NCBI GenBank assembly: GCA_013152205.1
Contig: JAADGV010000112.1
Location: forward strand, 1 to 64,000
Source of the DNA: Planctomycetota bacterium
Lineage (GTDB): Bacteria; Planctomycetota; Planctomycetia; Pirellulales; Lacipirellulaceae
Reading direction: 5' to 3'
Length of the DNA stretch: 64,000 nucleotides
Positions within the stretch are counted from its first letter, which is position 1. Every line of letters starts with the position of its first letter. The notes under the pieces are model-generated. The model did not search any database, was not told the origin of the DNA, and saw only the letters and a program-made list of their open reading frames with translations. Made by a program: the position numbers and the translations under genes. Of the stretch, positions 37,220-46,597 are shown one piece after another.

Positions 37220-40200
37220 TTAGTTTTTGTTAACAGTTTCGTCCAAGTTGAGTATCACATTGGCCACCATGGTCCAGGCGGCAAGTTCGCTCTTATCCGT
37301 GGGTTCGCTTTTCATCGGCTGGCCTACGTGAATCAACGCCTGGGCAGCTTCTGGGTTGTCTTTGAATTTTTTCAATTGTTCGTCGTAAAGACCACGCAAC
37401 TCATCAACGGTCGCCTGGCTTGCCGGGTGTCCAGTACAAAGTCTGGCCATTGCTTGCAGGCGATCGTCGAACGTGTTGCTTTCTAGGCCCAGCACTCGTT
37501 CAGCCAATGCCCGAGCAGCTTCGATGTATTGCGGATCGTTGAGCAACAACAAAGCCTGCAAAGGCGTGTTGGTCCGCTCGCGTCGGACGGCACATGCTTC
37601 GCGCGAAGGCGCATCGAACGTACTCATCTGCGGCGGCGGAGAAGTTCGCTTGAAAAAAGTGTAAAGCGTACGACGATGCACTTGCTCAGGCTGGGTGTCG
37701 GCGGCAAAGCGAACCGTGTTCGAGCCAGAATAGCCAACAGCAAACCAAAGTCCGTCCGGTTGGGGTGGTTTGACGCCCGGGCCTCCCAGTTTACCGGATA
37801 AAAGACCGCTTACCGCGAGGGCTTGGTCGCGAAGCATCTCGGCATCAAGCCGAAACCGTGGGCCGCGCGCCAACAGACGGTTTCCTGGATCGCGTTTTAC
37901 AATCTCGGGACTCATGCGAGAAGTTTGCCGGTAGGTATTCGACATGACAATCGTTTTCATGAAAGCCTTGATGTCCCAGCCGCTCTCGATAAATTCAACC
38001 GCCAACCAATCGAGTAGCGCCGGGTGGCTAGGCACTTCGCCCTGAGAGCCAAAATCCTCGGCCGTTTTTACGATGCCGGTGCCGAAAAACTGTGTCCAAA
38101 ATCGATTCACCGTGACTCGCGCGGTAAGCGGATTTAGACGATCAACAAGCCACAGCGCAAAGCCGAGCCGATTCTGCGGCGCACCTTCCGGCATGGGGGA
38201 CAAGATACTCAGCGTGGCACGCTCAACCTTCTCGCCCTTCTGGTCATACTCGCCCCGCGTGAGTAAAAACGCGTCGCGAGGCTCTTTGCGTTCTCGGTAA
38301 ACTAACGTAAAAGGCAGGCTTTGTTGCAACGCAGTGACTTGAAGCCGCAGTTGGTTTTCTTGAGCGGCGATTTCGAGAAACGCAGGATCGACCTGATGTA
38401 GGTAGTACTCTCGCAATTCTTGAAGCTGTTCGGGCGAGGTTTTCTCAGGCGTTTGGAGCAACAGCTTATCAACCCCATCAGCTAACATCACGCTAACCAC
38501 TTCTGACTGGGGTAGAACGCGATCGTAAAACCGCAACTCGTCGACCTGCCCTTCCGCGAATCCATCGCCATTGCCAAGTCGGCCGATTAGAAAATGGGCG
38601 TCGCCACTGTCCACCGATTGCAACACCACCCGATCGGTGAGCGAATCTTTTTTGACCTCGACGGCTTGCCGTTGCCCGTCAACATACAGGGTCAGCCCCG
38701 ATGCTCGTGACGACCCGTCGTAGCTAACAAACAGATGATGCCACCCCGGCTTATTCAGCACGGGCGAAGAAGTCGCGATCTGAATCGCTTGAAGGTCGTC
38801 TCGATGGATCAGGGCAAAAGTTACCTTCCCCGTCTCCACCGCTAAGGCGTAGCCCCGTTTTTGGCTGGTCGTTTTCGAGAGAATGGTTCCCGTCGCATTT
38901 TCTGGAACATTTACCCAGACGCCCACGCCAAAACTCTGGTCGTGTTCAACATCAAACACATCTTCCAGATCGAGATAACCTTGCTCGGCAATCTTGATGC
39001 CGTTGCCATAACGGCCTGGGACTGATGTTACGTTGCCTTTTGTCTGCCCGACTCGATCCGACTGGATTACGTCGGCAACCTTACCGCCCTTTTGTAACTC
39101 CAGTGAATAATAGCCAAGCAGCCCTTCGGTGGGCGCCGAGAACGCTGTGGCCTTATCGGCGGCCGCCTCTTGGCGTTGCTTGGCGTACCACGCTTGAAAT
39201 GCTTCTTCGCCCGCTTCCCGACGCTTGCTTTTTTGACTGGCAAATTCCTCAAGCTTGGCATCGTTTTTTTTCAACTCGACCACTTGCTCTGGCGAGGGCG
39301 CAAGCAAGCTCGGTTGTGAGTCTTTGATATTCCCATCCATCGCCGGGCCATCGATGTTGTTGAAATAGGCGAACAACGAGTAGAAGTCGTTCATCGTCAG
39401 CGGATCGAATTTATGATCGTGGCAACGTGTGCATTCCAACGTGAGCCCAAGAAACACGGTGCCGGTGGTGGTCACCCGATCAACAACATTCCGCACGTAG
39501 AATTCTTCCTCGATCACGCCACCTTCGTTCGTGCTAACATTGCAACGATTAAAGCCTGTCGCAATCTTCTGCTCCAACGTGGCGTTGGGTAACAAATCTC
39601 CCGCCAGTTGTTCGATGGTAAATTTGTCAAACGGCTTGTTCTCGTTAAAGGCGCGGACAACCCAATCGCGGTACGGCCAAATCTCGCGGTAGTTGTCGAG
39701 ATGCAGCCCATGCGTGTCACCATAGCGGGCAACATCAAGCCAGAAGCGGGCCATGTGTTCGCCATAATGAGGCGATTGCAGCAGTCGATCGACAACCTGC
39801 TCGTAGGCCTCGGCTGAGTCGTCCGCTAAAAATGCGTCCATCTCCTCAAGAGTCGGAGGCAGCCCCGTCAGGTCGAACGTCACCCGACGCAAGATCGTTT
39901 CTTTGTCCGCAGCTGTCGACGGCTGTAGGTTTTCCTTCTCTAGTCGCGCCAAGATGAAAGCGTCGATCGGGTTCCCTACCCAGTCCTTTTTCTTGACTTC
40001 AGGCAGCTCTGGACGCGCGGGCGCGACAAACGCCCAATGTTCTTGCCATTCAGCCCCTTGTTCAATCCATCGCCGGATGAGCGCCACTTGTTCGGGGGTG
40101 AGCGACTTGCCTGAATCCGCAGGGGGCATCAGCTCTTCTTCATCATCCGTCGTGAGACGTCTAAGAAGTTCGCTTTCCGCGGGCTTTCCCGCCACTACTG

Positions 40201-40444
40201 CGAACGCACCAGAGGCCGATTCGCCAAAAGCAGAATCTTGCTTGTCGAGCCGCAACTCACCTTCGCGATCTTCCGCGTTGGGGCCGTGGCACACATAGCA
40301 GTTGTCTGAAAGAATCGGCCGGATATCGCGGACGTAATCGATCGCGTTGCTAGTGGTCTCTACGCCGTAGATACCCGTAGCCTGCCAAGACAGCACACTC
40401 AGGCAAACAAAAAACAAGGATAGTCGTACAGTACAAAAATTCAC
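37220..40444 (-). CDS. planctomycete cytochrome: PSCyt1-DUF1549-LamG-DUF1553, copy 2
   Basis: A 1,074-residue exported protein; the start is GTG at 40444 with GGGGAG upstream. The signal peptide is near residues 5-25. PSCyt1 has heme motif CYVCH (near residue 52); DUF1549 has [21 protein letters not shown] and heme motif [11 protein letters not shown] near residue 345. Between DUF1549 and DUF1553 sits a concanavalin-like LamG_3 domain (about residues 445-655), recognisable by [35 protein letters not shown] and [11 protein letters not shown], which probably binds carbohydrate. DUF1553 (about 755-1055) has [24 protein letters not shown] and [15 protein letters not shown]. It precedes DUF1501 copy 2. 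The insert differs from the other two copies in this window. Confidence 0.94.
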   Translation of the reverse strand: MNFCTVRLSLFFVCLSVLSWQATGIYGVETTSNAIDYVRDIRPILSDNCYVCHGPNAEDREGELRLDKQDSAFGESASGAFAVVAGKPAESELLRRLTTDDEEELMPPADSGKSLTPEQVALIRRWIEQGAEWQEHWAFVAPARPELPEVKKKDWVGNPIDAFILARLEKENLQPSTAADKETILRRVTFDLTGLPPTLEEMDAFLADDSAEAYEQVVDRLLQSPHYGEHMARFWLDVARYGDTHGLHLDNYREIWPYRDWVVRAFNENKPFDKFTIEQLAGDLLPNATLEQKIATGFNRCNVSTNEGGVIEEEFYVRNVVDRVTTTGTVFLGLTLECTRCHDHKFDPLTMNDFYSLFAYFNNIDGPAMDGNIKDSQPSLLAPSPEQVVELKKNDAKLEEFASQKSKRREAGEEAFQAWYAKQRQEAAADKATAFSAPTEGLLGYYSLELQKGGKVADVIQSDRVGQTKGNVTSVPGRYGNGIKIAEQGYLDLEDVFDVEHDQSFGVGVWVNVPENATGTILSKTTSQKRGYALAVETGKVTFALIHRDDLQAIQIATSSPVLNKPGWHHLFVSYDGSSRASGLTLYVDGQRQAVEVKKDSLTDRVVLQSVDSGDAHFLIGRLGNGDGFAEGQVDELRFYDRVLPQSEVVSVMLADGVDKLLLQTPEKTSPEQLQELREYYLHQVDPAFLEIAAQENQLRLQVTALQQSLPFTLVYRERKEPRDAFLLTRGEYDQKGEKVERATLSILSPMPEGAPQNRLGFALWLVDRLNPLTARVTVNRFWTQFFGTGIVKTAEDFGSQGEVPSHPALLDWLAVEFIESGWDIKAFMKTIVMSNTYRQTSRMSPEIVKRDPGNRLLARGPRFRLDAEMLRDQALAVSGLLSGKLGGPGVKPPQPDGLWFAVGYSGSNTVRFAADTQPEQVHRRTLYTFFKRTSPPPQMSTFDAPSREACAVRRERTNTPLQALLLLNDPQYIEAARALAERVLGLESNTFDDRLQAMARLCTGHPASQATVDELRGLYDEQLKKFKDNPEAAQALIHVGQPMKSEPTDKSELAAWTMVANVILNLDETVNKN

Positions 40445-40669
40445 GTTCCACTCCCCATGAGGATCACCACTGGCTACGCCAGCGAAACGAATTTGCTTAG
40501 TCGCCCGATTATCACCTAAAGGACGCCCACTTTCCAGCAGTTATTGATAATGCGTTTCAATAACACAACGTAAACAATTTTTCAGCGGTTCTGCAAGTCT
40601 ACTTGTCGTCTAACTAGCCGGAGCCCCGCGCGGTCCGCGAAAAAGGCAAGTGTGCTAAATCGCACGCTC

Positions 40670-41980
40670 TTAATCCTTAGAATCTTCGATCCGATAAAGA
40701 TGCGTCCGCGTTCTCACAAACAAAGCATTACCCGACACTGCCGGCGAAGCCATAAACCCTTCGTCGAGTTCGTTCTCGACCAATACTTCGTACTTGCGAC
40801 TCGCTTTGATCACTGTTGTTTTGCCTTCTTGATCAAAAAAGTAGATACGCCCGTCGGCATGAATCAACGACGACGAAAAGTTACTGCCCAGACGTTTCTT
40901 CCAGACCACTTCTCCCGTCAACGCATCGAGACAAGCGGCGACCCCGGAGTCGTCGACCATGTAAATCGAATCGTCGACAATCACAAACGAAGAACGCCTC
41001 GGTACAGCTACTCGCTTATGTCTCCAGACGATCGCCTCGTCGCCGAGTACCCCCTTACCGCCTGGCCGGATGGTCCACAGTTCGTAACCCCCGCCCGTCT
41101 GAAAGTAAATCAAACCGTGTTCAAAAATCGGACGGCAGGCTCCTGAGTGACCCTCGATAAAATCAATTCTCCAGAGTTCTTTGCCATCTGCCGGATCGTA
41201 GCCGTACAGCGCCATCGAGCCAAGGCTTACCAGCGTAGCTTGGCCATCACTTTCGACGACCAATGGCGTCGAAAAAGCTTTCCGCCAGTCGCCCTCCCGC
41301 TGTATTTTACCGGTCGACGGATCAATATCTTGGAAATCGACCGTACGGTCAGTCCGCCAGAGTGTTTTGCCCGTGTTTTTATCAACAGCAACAACATACT
41401 GCTGATCGCTACCGTCAAAATGCAAAATCAGCGAGTTGCCGTAGATCAACGGCGACGACCCAGGCCCACGAAAGTGATTGCAGACAAAATCGGTTCGTTC
41501 CCAGATCACCTCGCCAGTTTCCATATCAAGGCAACCGTTGTAGGGCGAGCCAAAGCTGACATAGAGTCTGTCTTCTTCGACCACGGGCGAGCAAGAAGCG
41601 TAGGAATTGAACGGATGGCAGTATTGCGGCAACGCAATAGTAAGTAGTCGCTTGTTGTAGAGTACCTTGCCGGTGTTCTTGTCAACACAAACGACCGACA
41701 GGCTAGAGCCATCCTCGGGCGCATTCGTAAGAAAAATCCGATCGCCCCAAACGACAGGCGACGACCACGCTTTGCCTTTGATAGCGGTCTTCCAGGTGAC
41801 GTTCTCTTCCTCGCTCCAACGGAGTGGCAATTTCGCTTCGTCCGCGTGACCATCCTTCGTCGGCCCACGATAGTTCGGCCAATTCTCGATTCCCGCAGCA
41901 AAATTGATGGCTGGAAACAAAACGAACGAAAAAAGGAGTAGGGCCTGTATTTTTTGAGAAACCGTCTGCTTGTGAGTCAT
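40670..41980 (-). CDS. PQQ-type beta-propeller protein, exported
   Basis: A 436-residue protein from the ATG at 41980, with GGGGAGAAG upstream; the frame is open further but the signal peptide (ALLLFSFVLFPAINFAAG) begins here. The rest is an eight-bladed quinoprotein-like propeller built of repeats such as VVCVDKNTGKVLYNKR, VAVDKNTGKTLWRT and LDALTGEVVWKKR. The blade order starts with NWPNYRGPTKDGHA, which is typical of planctomycete PQQ-binding-like proteins. No dehydrogenase catalytic Asp/Cys pair is evident, so it may be a structural propeller. It stands alone between the second and third cytochrome pairs. Confidence 0.9.
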   Translation of the reverse strand: MTHKQTVSQKIQALLLFSFVLFPAINFAAGIENWPNYRGPTKDGHADEAKLPLRWSEEENVTWKTAIKGKAWSSPVVWGDRIFLTNAPEDGSSLSVVCVDKNTGKVLYNKRLLTIALPQYCHPFNSYASCSPVVEEDRLYVSFGSPYNGCLDMETGEVIWERTDFVCNHFRGPGSSPLIYGNSLILHFDGSDQQYVVAVDKNTGKTLWRTDRTVDFQDIDPSTGKIQREGDWRKAFSTPLVVESDGQATLVSLGSMALYGYDPADGKELWRIDFIEGHSGACRPIFEHGLIYFQTGGGYELWTIRPGGKGVLGDEAIVWRHKRVAVPRRSSFVIVDDSIYMVDDSGVAACLDALTGEVVWKKRLGSNFSSSLIHADGRIYFFDQEGKTTVIKASRKYEVLVENELDEGFMASPAVSGNALFVRTRTHLYRIEDSKD

Positions 41981-42555
41981 GCTTAATTCTTCTCCCCCCA
42001 AAAGATTTCGGCAAACAAACTGCGCCGAAGACAAACACCCCGATCGACGAGGAACTGCGGTTATCATACGGGTTGCTTGTGCAGGAAACCACATCCGCAG
42101 CAATTGTTCAAATAATTTTTCCCACGAATTCGATTTTGTGCGGTAAATCGCAAAAAAAGAATAGAGCATCTGCAAGTTTGGCGCAATCAACCAATCGCTT
42201 TAGGAAGAAAAGGACAACCGCTATTCAACGCTGATAATCGCTAATCGCATGTTCTGTTTTTCGCATTTCTTTCACCTATTAGCGTGTATTAGCGCTGATT
42301 AGCGGTTCCTTTTTTTTGTTTGCGGCCAAAGGCCGCGCTGTGGTTCAACTAACTGCAGTATGCTTCACGCAATTGTGGCTTTGCATCCACCCGCAAAAAA
42401 GATGAAAACCTTGCAATATTGCGCCGTATTGGTCACAATTAAGGGCATACCCCGCCTGAAGACTCCTTCCTACATATCGACGATAGACATAGCAGCCTCA
42501 CCTTGGCTCTTCTGACTCCTTCCTTCAGAAGACATCGTTCCACGAGGGTAATAGC
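41981..42555. other. intergenic region with a palindromic repeat
   Basis: No gene is supported. It separates the minus-strand PQQ gene from the plus-strand cytochrome gene, so two divergent promoters must lie here. The palindrome at 42216-42307 is listed separately. A GAGGG ribosome binding site is seven bases before the TTG start of the next gene. Confidence 0.45.
42216..42307. repeat. palindromic repeat of the TTAGCGAT type
   Basis: Inverted arms AACCGCTATTCAACGCTGAT and ATTAGCGCTGATTAGCGGTT (imperfect, about 30 bases each) enclose a T-rich centre. The words GCTAAT/ATTAGC recur as in the palindrome at 17870-17932. Non-coding, and could fold as a hairpin. Confidence 0.6.
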
Positions 42556-45120
42556 TTGCGAAACACACTCTTAATAAGTTGGTCTGCTTGGCTAATTCTA
42601 CTGGCCGCCGCTGCGGCGAATGGTCAAGAAAAAAAGCTCGACCCGGCTGGGGTGGAGTTGTTCGAAAAACATATCCGACCGGTGCTGGTCGAGAAATGTT
42701 ATTCGTGTCATTCCAAATCGGCTGAAATGCTCGAAGGTGGCCTCGAACTAGACTCCTCGATGGGTTTGATTCGCGGTGGCGAGTCGGGACCTATCGTCGA
42801 TCTTGAAAACGTCGATTCGAGTCTCTTGCTTCGCATGCTTCGACACGAAGAAGACGTTGAGAAGATGCCACCCGAGGAGAAACTGGACGACGAGGTTATT
42901 CGCGCCTTCGAAAAATGGGTTTCCATGGGACTACCCGACCCTCGCGATAAATCGGCTCCGACAACCAAGGAATTGCAAGAAGAAGAGCGCCTACAACATT
43001 GGGCATTTTTGCCACCAAAAATTACGCCTCCACCAACGGTCAAAAACGCCGATTGGCCTCGTAGTGCGATCGATTCTTTCATCCTGGCCAAGATCGAAGC
43101 GAAAGGCCTTCAACCCGTAGCCGATGCCAGCCGCGCAACGCTGGTGCGCCGTCTCTACTTCGACCTAATTGGCTTGCCCCCGTCGCCCCAGCAAGTGAAG
43201 TTGTTTGTCGAAGATCCTGCGCCCGACGCCGTGGCGAAACTAGTCGACCATCTTCTTGCCTCGCCTCGTTACGGCGAGCGTTGGGGGCGTCATTGGCTCG
43301 ACGTGGTGCGCTACGCAGAGTCGAGCGGCAGAGAATTCAATTTCACCTATCCCCACGCTTGGCCCTATCGCGACTACGTCGTTGATGCCTTCAATGCCGA
43401 CAAATCTTACGACCGATTTGTCTGCGAGCAGATCGCCGGAGACTTGCTGCCCGACGAACCGTATGGCTCGGCAGAAGACCGCGAAGCTCGACTCGTTGCT
43501 ACCAGCATGTTGTCCTTCGGTACAAAACGCCACAACTCAGGCGGCATGGCTTATCGAATGGAGATCGTCGACGACCAAATCGACGTCACCTGCCGAGCCA
43601 TCCTCGGCATCACCGTTGCTTGTGCAAAGTGCCACGACCATAAGTTCGATCCGATCCCAACCAAAGACTATTACGCACTGGCAGGCATATTCCTTAGCAC
43701 CGAGCCTCTCTACGGGACTATCCGGCAAAAGTACAGCAACAATCCGACCGAGCTAATTCCCATCGGTCCCAACGCCGCAGAAATGCACGCCGCTGCCGAA
43801 GAATACGAAAAGATCATCGACGGCGTAAAAAAACCGTGGGATGCAAAAAAAGCCGAATTGACCAAGGCCGAAGAAGCGAAGAAGGCAGCCGAGAAAAAGA
43901 AAACCGATGCCGAGAAAGCAGTCGCCGAGGCGAAAGAAGGCGATGCCGCACCTGCCGAGGCACTCAAAAAGGTGGTTGCCGAATTAGCCGCTGCCAATTC
44001 GCAAATTGCGAAATTCAAAGCCGAAGCAACACCGCTCGAAGCAGCTGTGAAAGAACTCGAAAAGAGTCGCCCACCACGCCCGCCTTACGCCATGAGCGCC
44101 CGAGACCGCGCGAATCCTGCCGATACTAAAGTTGCGGTCCGAGGCGATATCAATCAGCCCGGAGACGTTGCCCCTCGCGGTTTTCTCGTAGCTTTTTCCA
44201 CCCCCGACGTACCGGCAATCGACCCCAAACAGAGTGGTCGACTCCAGTTGGCCAAGTGGATGACGAGCCAACACAACCCCCTGCCGGCCCGGGTTGTCGT
44301 CAACCGAATTTGGCATCATCTCTTCGGTCGCGGCATTGTCGAATCGGTAGACAATTTCGGCTTGATGGGCACGATGCCTAGCCATCCGAAATTGCTCGAC
44401 ACGCTTGCCGTCGAGTTCATGCAAGACGGCTGGTCGATCAAACGGACCATCCGAAAAATTGTACTCAGCAGAACCTACCAACTTAGCTGTGCAACGAACG
44501 AAAAAAATCAAAACGTCGATCCAGAGAATCGACTGCTTTGGTGTGCGACGCCCCGACGACTTCCTGTCGAAATTATCCGCGACGCAATTCTCGCAGTAAG
44601 CGGTCAGCTCGACATCAAGCCCCCGACGGGTTCCCCGGTCACCGCTCTGGGCGATCAGATGGTACGCGGCATAGATGTCAAAAAATTGCAACCGCCAAGC
44701 AACCATCGCAGTATTTATTTGCCCGTAGTTCGCGACTATGCGCCAGACATGTTCGACCGTTTCGATTTCCCCTCCTCCAGTTTGGTGAGTGGAAAGCGGG
44801 CCGTGACCAACGTCCCCTCGCAAGCGTTGTTCTTACGCAATTCTGAGTTCGTCACCCAGCAAGCAAACCACGCCGCTCGCCGGCTACTTGCAGACAAAGC
44901 CGCGGCAGACGATGCGGCCCGGGTCGACCTGGCGATGCGCTGGGCTTTTTCGCGTGCGCCAACCGATGAAGAACGCCAAGATGCATTAAAGCTGCTCGAA
45001 CCGATATTAAAGGCTAAAGCAGAGATAAAAGATCGCGACGCCAGCGCTTGGGCCACCCTATTCCAATCGCTGTTCGCAACCGCCGAGTTCCGCTACCTAG
45101 TCGACATCAAGTCCCCGTAG
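42556..45120 (+). CDS. planctomycete cytochrome: PSCyt1-DUF1549-coiled coil-DUF1553, copy 3
   Basis: An 854-residue exported protein starting at a TTG with GAGGG upstream, and a signal peptide (LISWSAWLILLAAAAANG). PSCyt1 heme motif CYSCH is near residue 54; DUF1549 has RYGERWGRHWLDVVRYAESSG and heme motif [11 protein letters not shown] near residue 356. The insert before DUF1553 is a Lys/Ala/Glu-rich coiled coil (about residues 411-505, e.g. AEEAKKAAEKKKTDAEKAVAEA) in place of the beta-sandwich domains of the other two copies. DUF1553 (about 555-840) has VVNRIWHHLFGRGIVESVDNFG and TNVPSQALFLRNSEF. It is followed by DUF1501 copy 3. Confidence 0.94.
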   Translation: MRNTLLISWSAWLILLAAAAANGQEKKLDPAGVELFEKHIRPVLVEKCYSCHSKSAEMLEGGLELDSSMGLIRGGESGPIVDLENVDSSLLLRMLRHEEDVEKMPPEEKLDDEVIRAFEKWVSMGLPDPRDKSAPTTKELQEEERLQHWAFLPPKITPPPTVKNADWPRSAIDSFILAKIEAKGLQPVADASRATLVRRLYFDLIGLPPSPQQVKLFVEDPAPDAVAKLVDHLLASPRYGERWGRHWLDVVRYAESSGREFNFTYPHAWPYRDYVVDAFNADKSYDRFVCEQIAGDLLPDEPYGSAEDREARLVATSMLSFGTKRHNSGGMAYRMEIVDDQIDVTCRAILGITVACAKCHDHKFDPIPTKDYYALAGIFLSTEPLYGTIRQKYSNNPTELIPIGPNAAEMHAAAEEYEKIIDGVKKPWDAKKAELTKAEEAKKAAEKKKTDAEKAVAEAKEGDAAPAEALKKVVAELAAANSQIAKFKAEATPLEAAVKELEKSRPPRPPYAMSARDRANPADTKVAVRGDINQPGDVAPRGFLVAFSTPDVPAIDPKQSGRLQLAKWMTSQHNPLPARVVVNRIWHHLFGRGIVESVDNFGLMGTMPSHPKLLDTLAVEFMQDGWSIKRTIRKIVLSRTYQLSCATNEKNQNVDPENRLLWCATPRRLPVEIIRDAILAVSGQLDIKPPTGSPVTALGDQMVRGIDVKKLQPPSNHRSIYLPVVRDYAPDMFDRFDFPSSSLVSGKRAVTNVPSQALFLRNSEFVTQQANHAARRLLADKAAADDAARVDLAMRWAFSRAPTDEERQDALKLLEPILKAKAEIKDRDASAWATLFQSLFATAEFRYLVDIKSP

Positions 45121-45211
45121 TTGGGTCGTCCCCCAGGACGAATAACCACCAATAAGCTCAATCAAGACGTCGGTTCAAAACATTTCAGCAGATTGACGAC
45201 AAGGAAATCTC

Positions 45212-46597
45212 ATGAACTGCGATTCAACGAAACCCAATATGTCTCGCCGCGAGTGGCTCAAGCTCGGCTCGTGCGGGTTCGGCTCAGTAGCCCTAGCTGG
45301 CATGACGGCCAACCAAAGTCACGCTGGCCCGCAGACTCCCCGCATGCCTCACTTTGCTCCCAAAGCAAAGCGGATGATTTTCCTTTTCATGAATGGCGGC
45401 CCCTCGCAGCAGGATTTGCTCGATTACAAGCCAAGGCTTTATCAGGATGGTGGAAAGACGGGGCAAAACAAGCAAACCCTCTTGTCGCCTCTCTGGGACT
45501 TCACACAACACGGCGAAAGTGGCCTCTGGATTTCTGAACTCCTGCCGCACTTAGCGAAGCAGGCTGATCGCCTTTGCGTGATCAACAGTATGCAGACCGA
45601 CAGCCGGGCCCATCCTTTGGCGATCCCACAGCTCCACACAGGTAGCTTCCAATTTGTCCGCCCGTCGCTTGGTGCCTGGGTTTTGTATGGGTTAGGGAGT
45701 CCCAACCAAAACCTCCCCGGCTACGTGACGGTCAAACCGACTCGCACATTCGGCGGCCCGTCGAACTACGGCAATGCCTTTTTGCCAAGTGCTTACCAAG
45801 CAACTCGCGTCGGCTGGGAAGGGCGGCCGGTGAAGGACGCAACGATCAAGCATCTAACAAGCACAGAGGTTGTGCCAGGAGTGGCAAAAGGCATTCTCGA
45901 CTTCACCCAATCGATGAACCGTCGCTTATTGCAACGCAGCGGCCAGAACCCCGATGTCCAAGGCGTGATCGATTCGCTCAGCCTGAGCAGCAATATGCAA
46001 AAATCGATCCCCCAGGTCATGGATCTGGCCAAAGAATCGAAAGAAACATTAGACCTGTACGGCATCGGCGGAGAACTTACCGACGATTTCGGGCGGCAAT
46101 GCCTGATGGCACGCCAACTAGTCGAAGCAGGCGTAAGATTTGTCGAACTCGCCAACAGCGGCTGGGATCAACACTCGTCTCTTGATACGACTTTACCAAA
46201 ACGTTGCAAAGAAGTGGACCAACCGATTGCCGCACTCCTCATCGATCTTGAACGTCGCGGTCTGTTAGACGATACCCTAGTATTCTGGGGCGGTGAATTT
46301 GGCCGTCAGCCGGAGACGCAAATCCTATCTGGCAAGGTCGCCTTAGGACGCGACCACAATGCCAAGGGATACACAATCTGGATGGCCGGCGGCGGCGTTC
46401 GCGGCGGTCTGGCTTATGGCTCCACCGACGAACTTGGCTACGAGGCAGTGGTAGACAAGGTCCACCTTCACGACCTACACGCCACCATGCTACACCTGCT
46501 GGGCTTAGACCATAAAAGGCTCACCTATCGCTACGGCGGACGTGATTTCCGCCTCACCGATATCCACGGCGAGGTCGTAAAAGACATCATTGCATAA
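45212..46597 (+). CDS. Tat-exported DUF1501 hydrolase-like protein, copy 3
   Basis: A 461-residue paralogue of the proteins at 27829 and 35749. Tat signal: NMSRREWLKLGSCGFGSVALAGM. Conserved elements: FLFMNGGPSQQDLLDYKPRL near residue 60, RAHPLAIPQLHTGSFQFVRPSLGAW near residue 133, WGGEFGRQPETQ near residue 361 and LGRDHNAKGYTIWMAGGGVRGG near residue 381 (Asn replaces the second His of the GRDHH motif seen in the other copies). It ends YRYGGRDFRLTDIHGEV. It lies 91 bases after cytochrome copy 3 and overlaps the next gene by 8 bases. Confidence 0.93.
   Translation: MNCDSTKPNMSRREWLKLGSCGFGSVALAGMTANQSHAGPQTPRMPHFAPKAKRMIFLFMNGGPSQQDLLDYKPRLYQDGGKTGQNKQTLLSPLWDFTQHGESGLWISELLPHLAKQADRLCVINSMQTDSRAHPLAIPQLHTGSFQFVRPSLGAWVLYGLGSPNQNLPGYVTVKPTRTFGGPSNYGNAFLPSAYQATRVGWEGRPVKDATIKHLTSTEVVPGVAKGILDFTQSMNRRLLQRSGQNPDVQGVIDSLSLSSNMQKSIPQVMDLAKESKETLDLYGIGGELTDDFGRQCLMARQLVEAGVRFVELANSGWDQHSSLDTTLPKRCKEVDQPIAALLIDLERRGLLDDTLVFWGGEFGRQPETQILSGKVALGRDHNAKGYTIWMAGGGVRGGLAYGSTDELGYEAVVDKVHLHDLHATMLHLLGLDHKRLTYRYGGRDFRLTDIHGEVVKDIIA

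Noticed and set aside
45121-45537. 138-residue open frame at the start of DUF1501 copy 3
   Set aside because: Overlaps the Tat-signal region in another frame with no ribosome binding site or family match.
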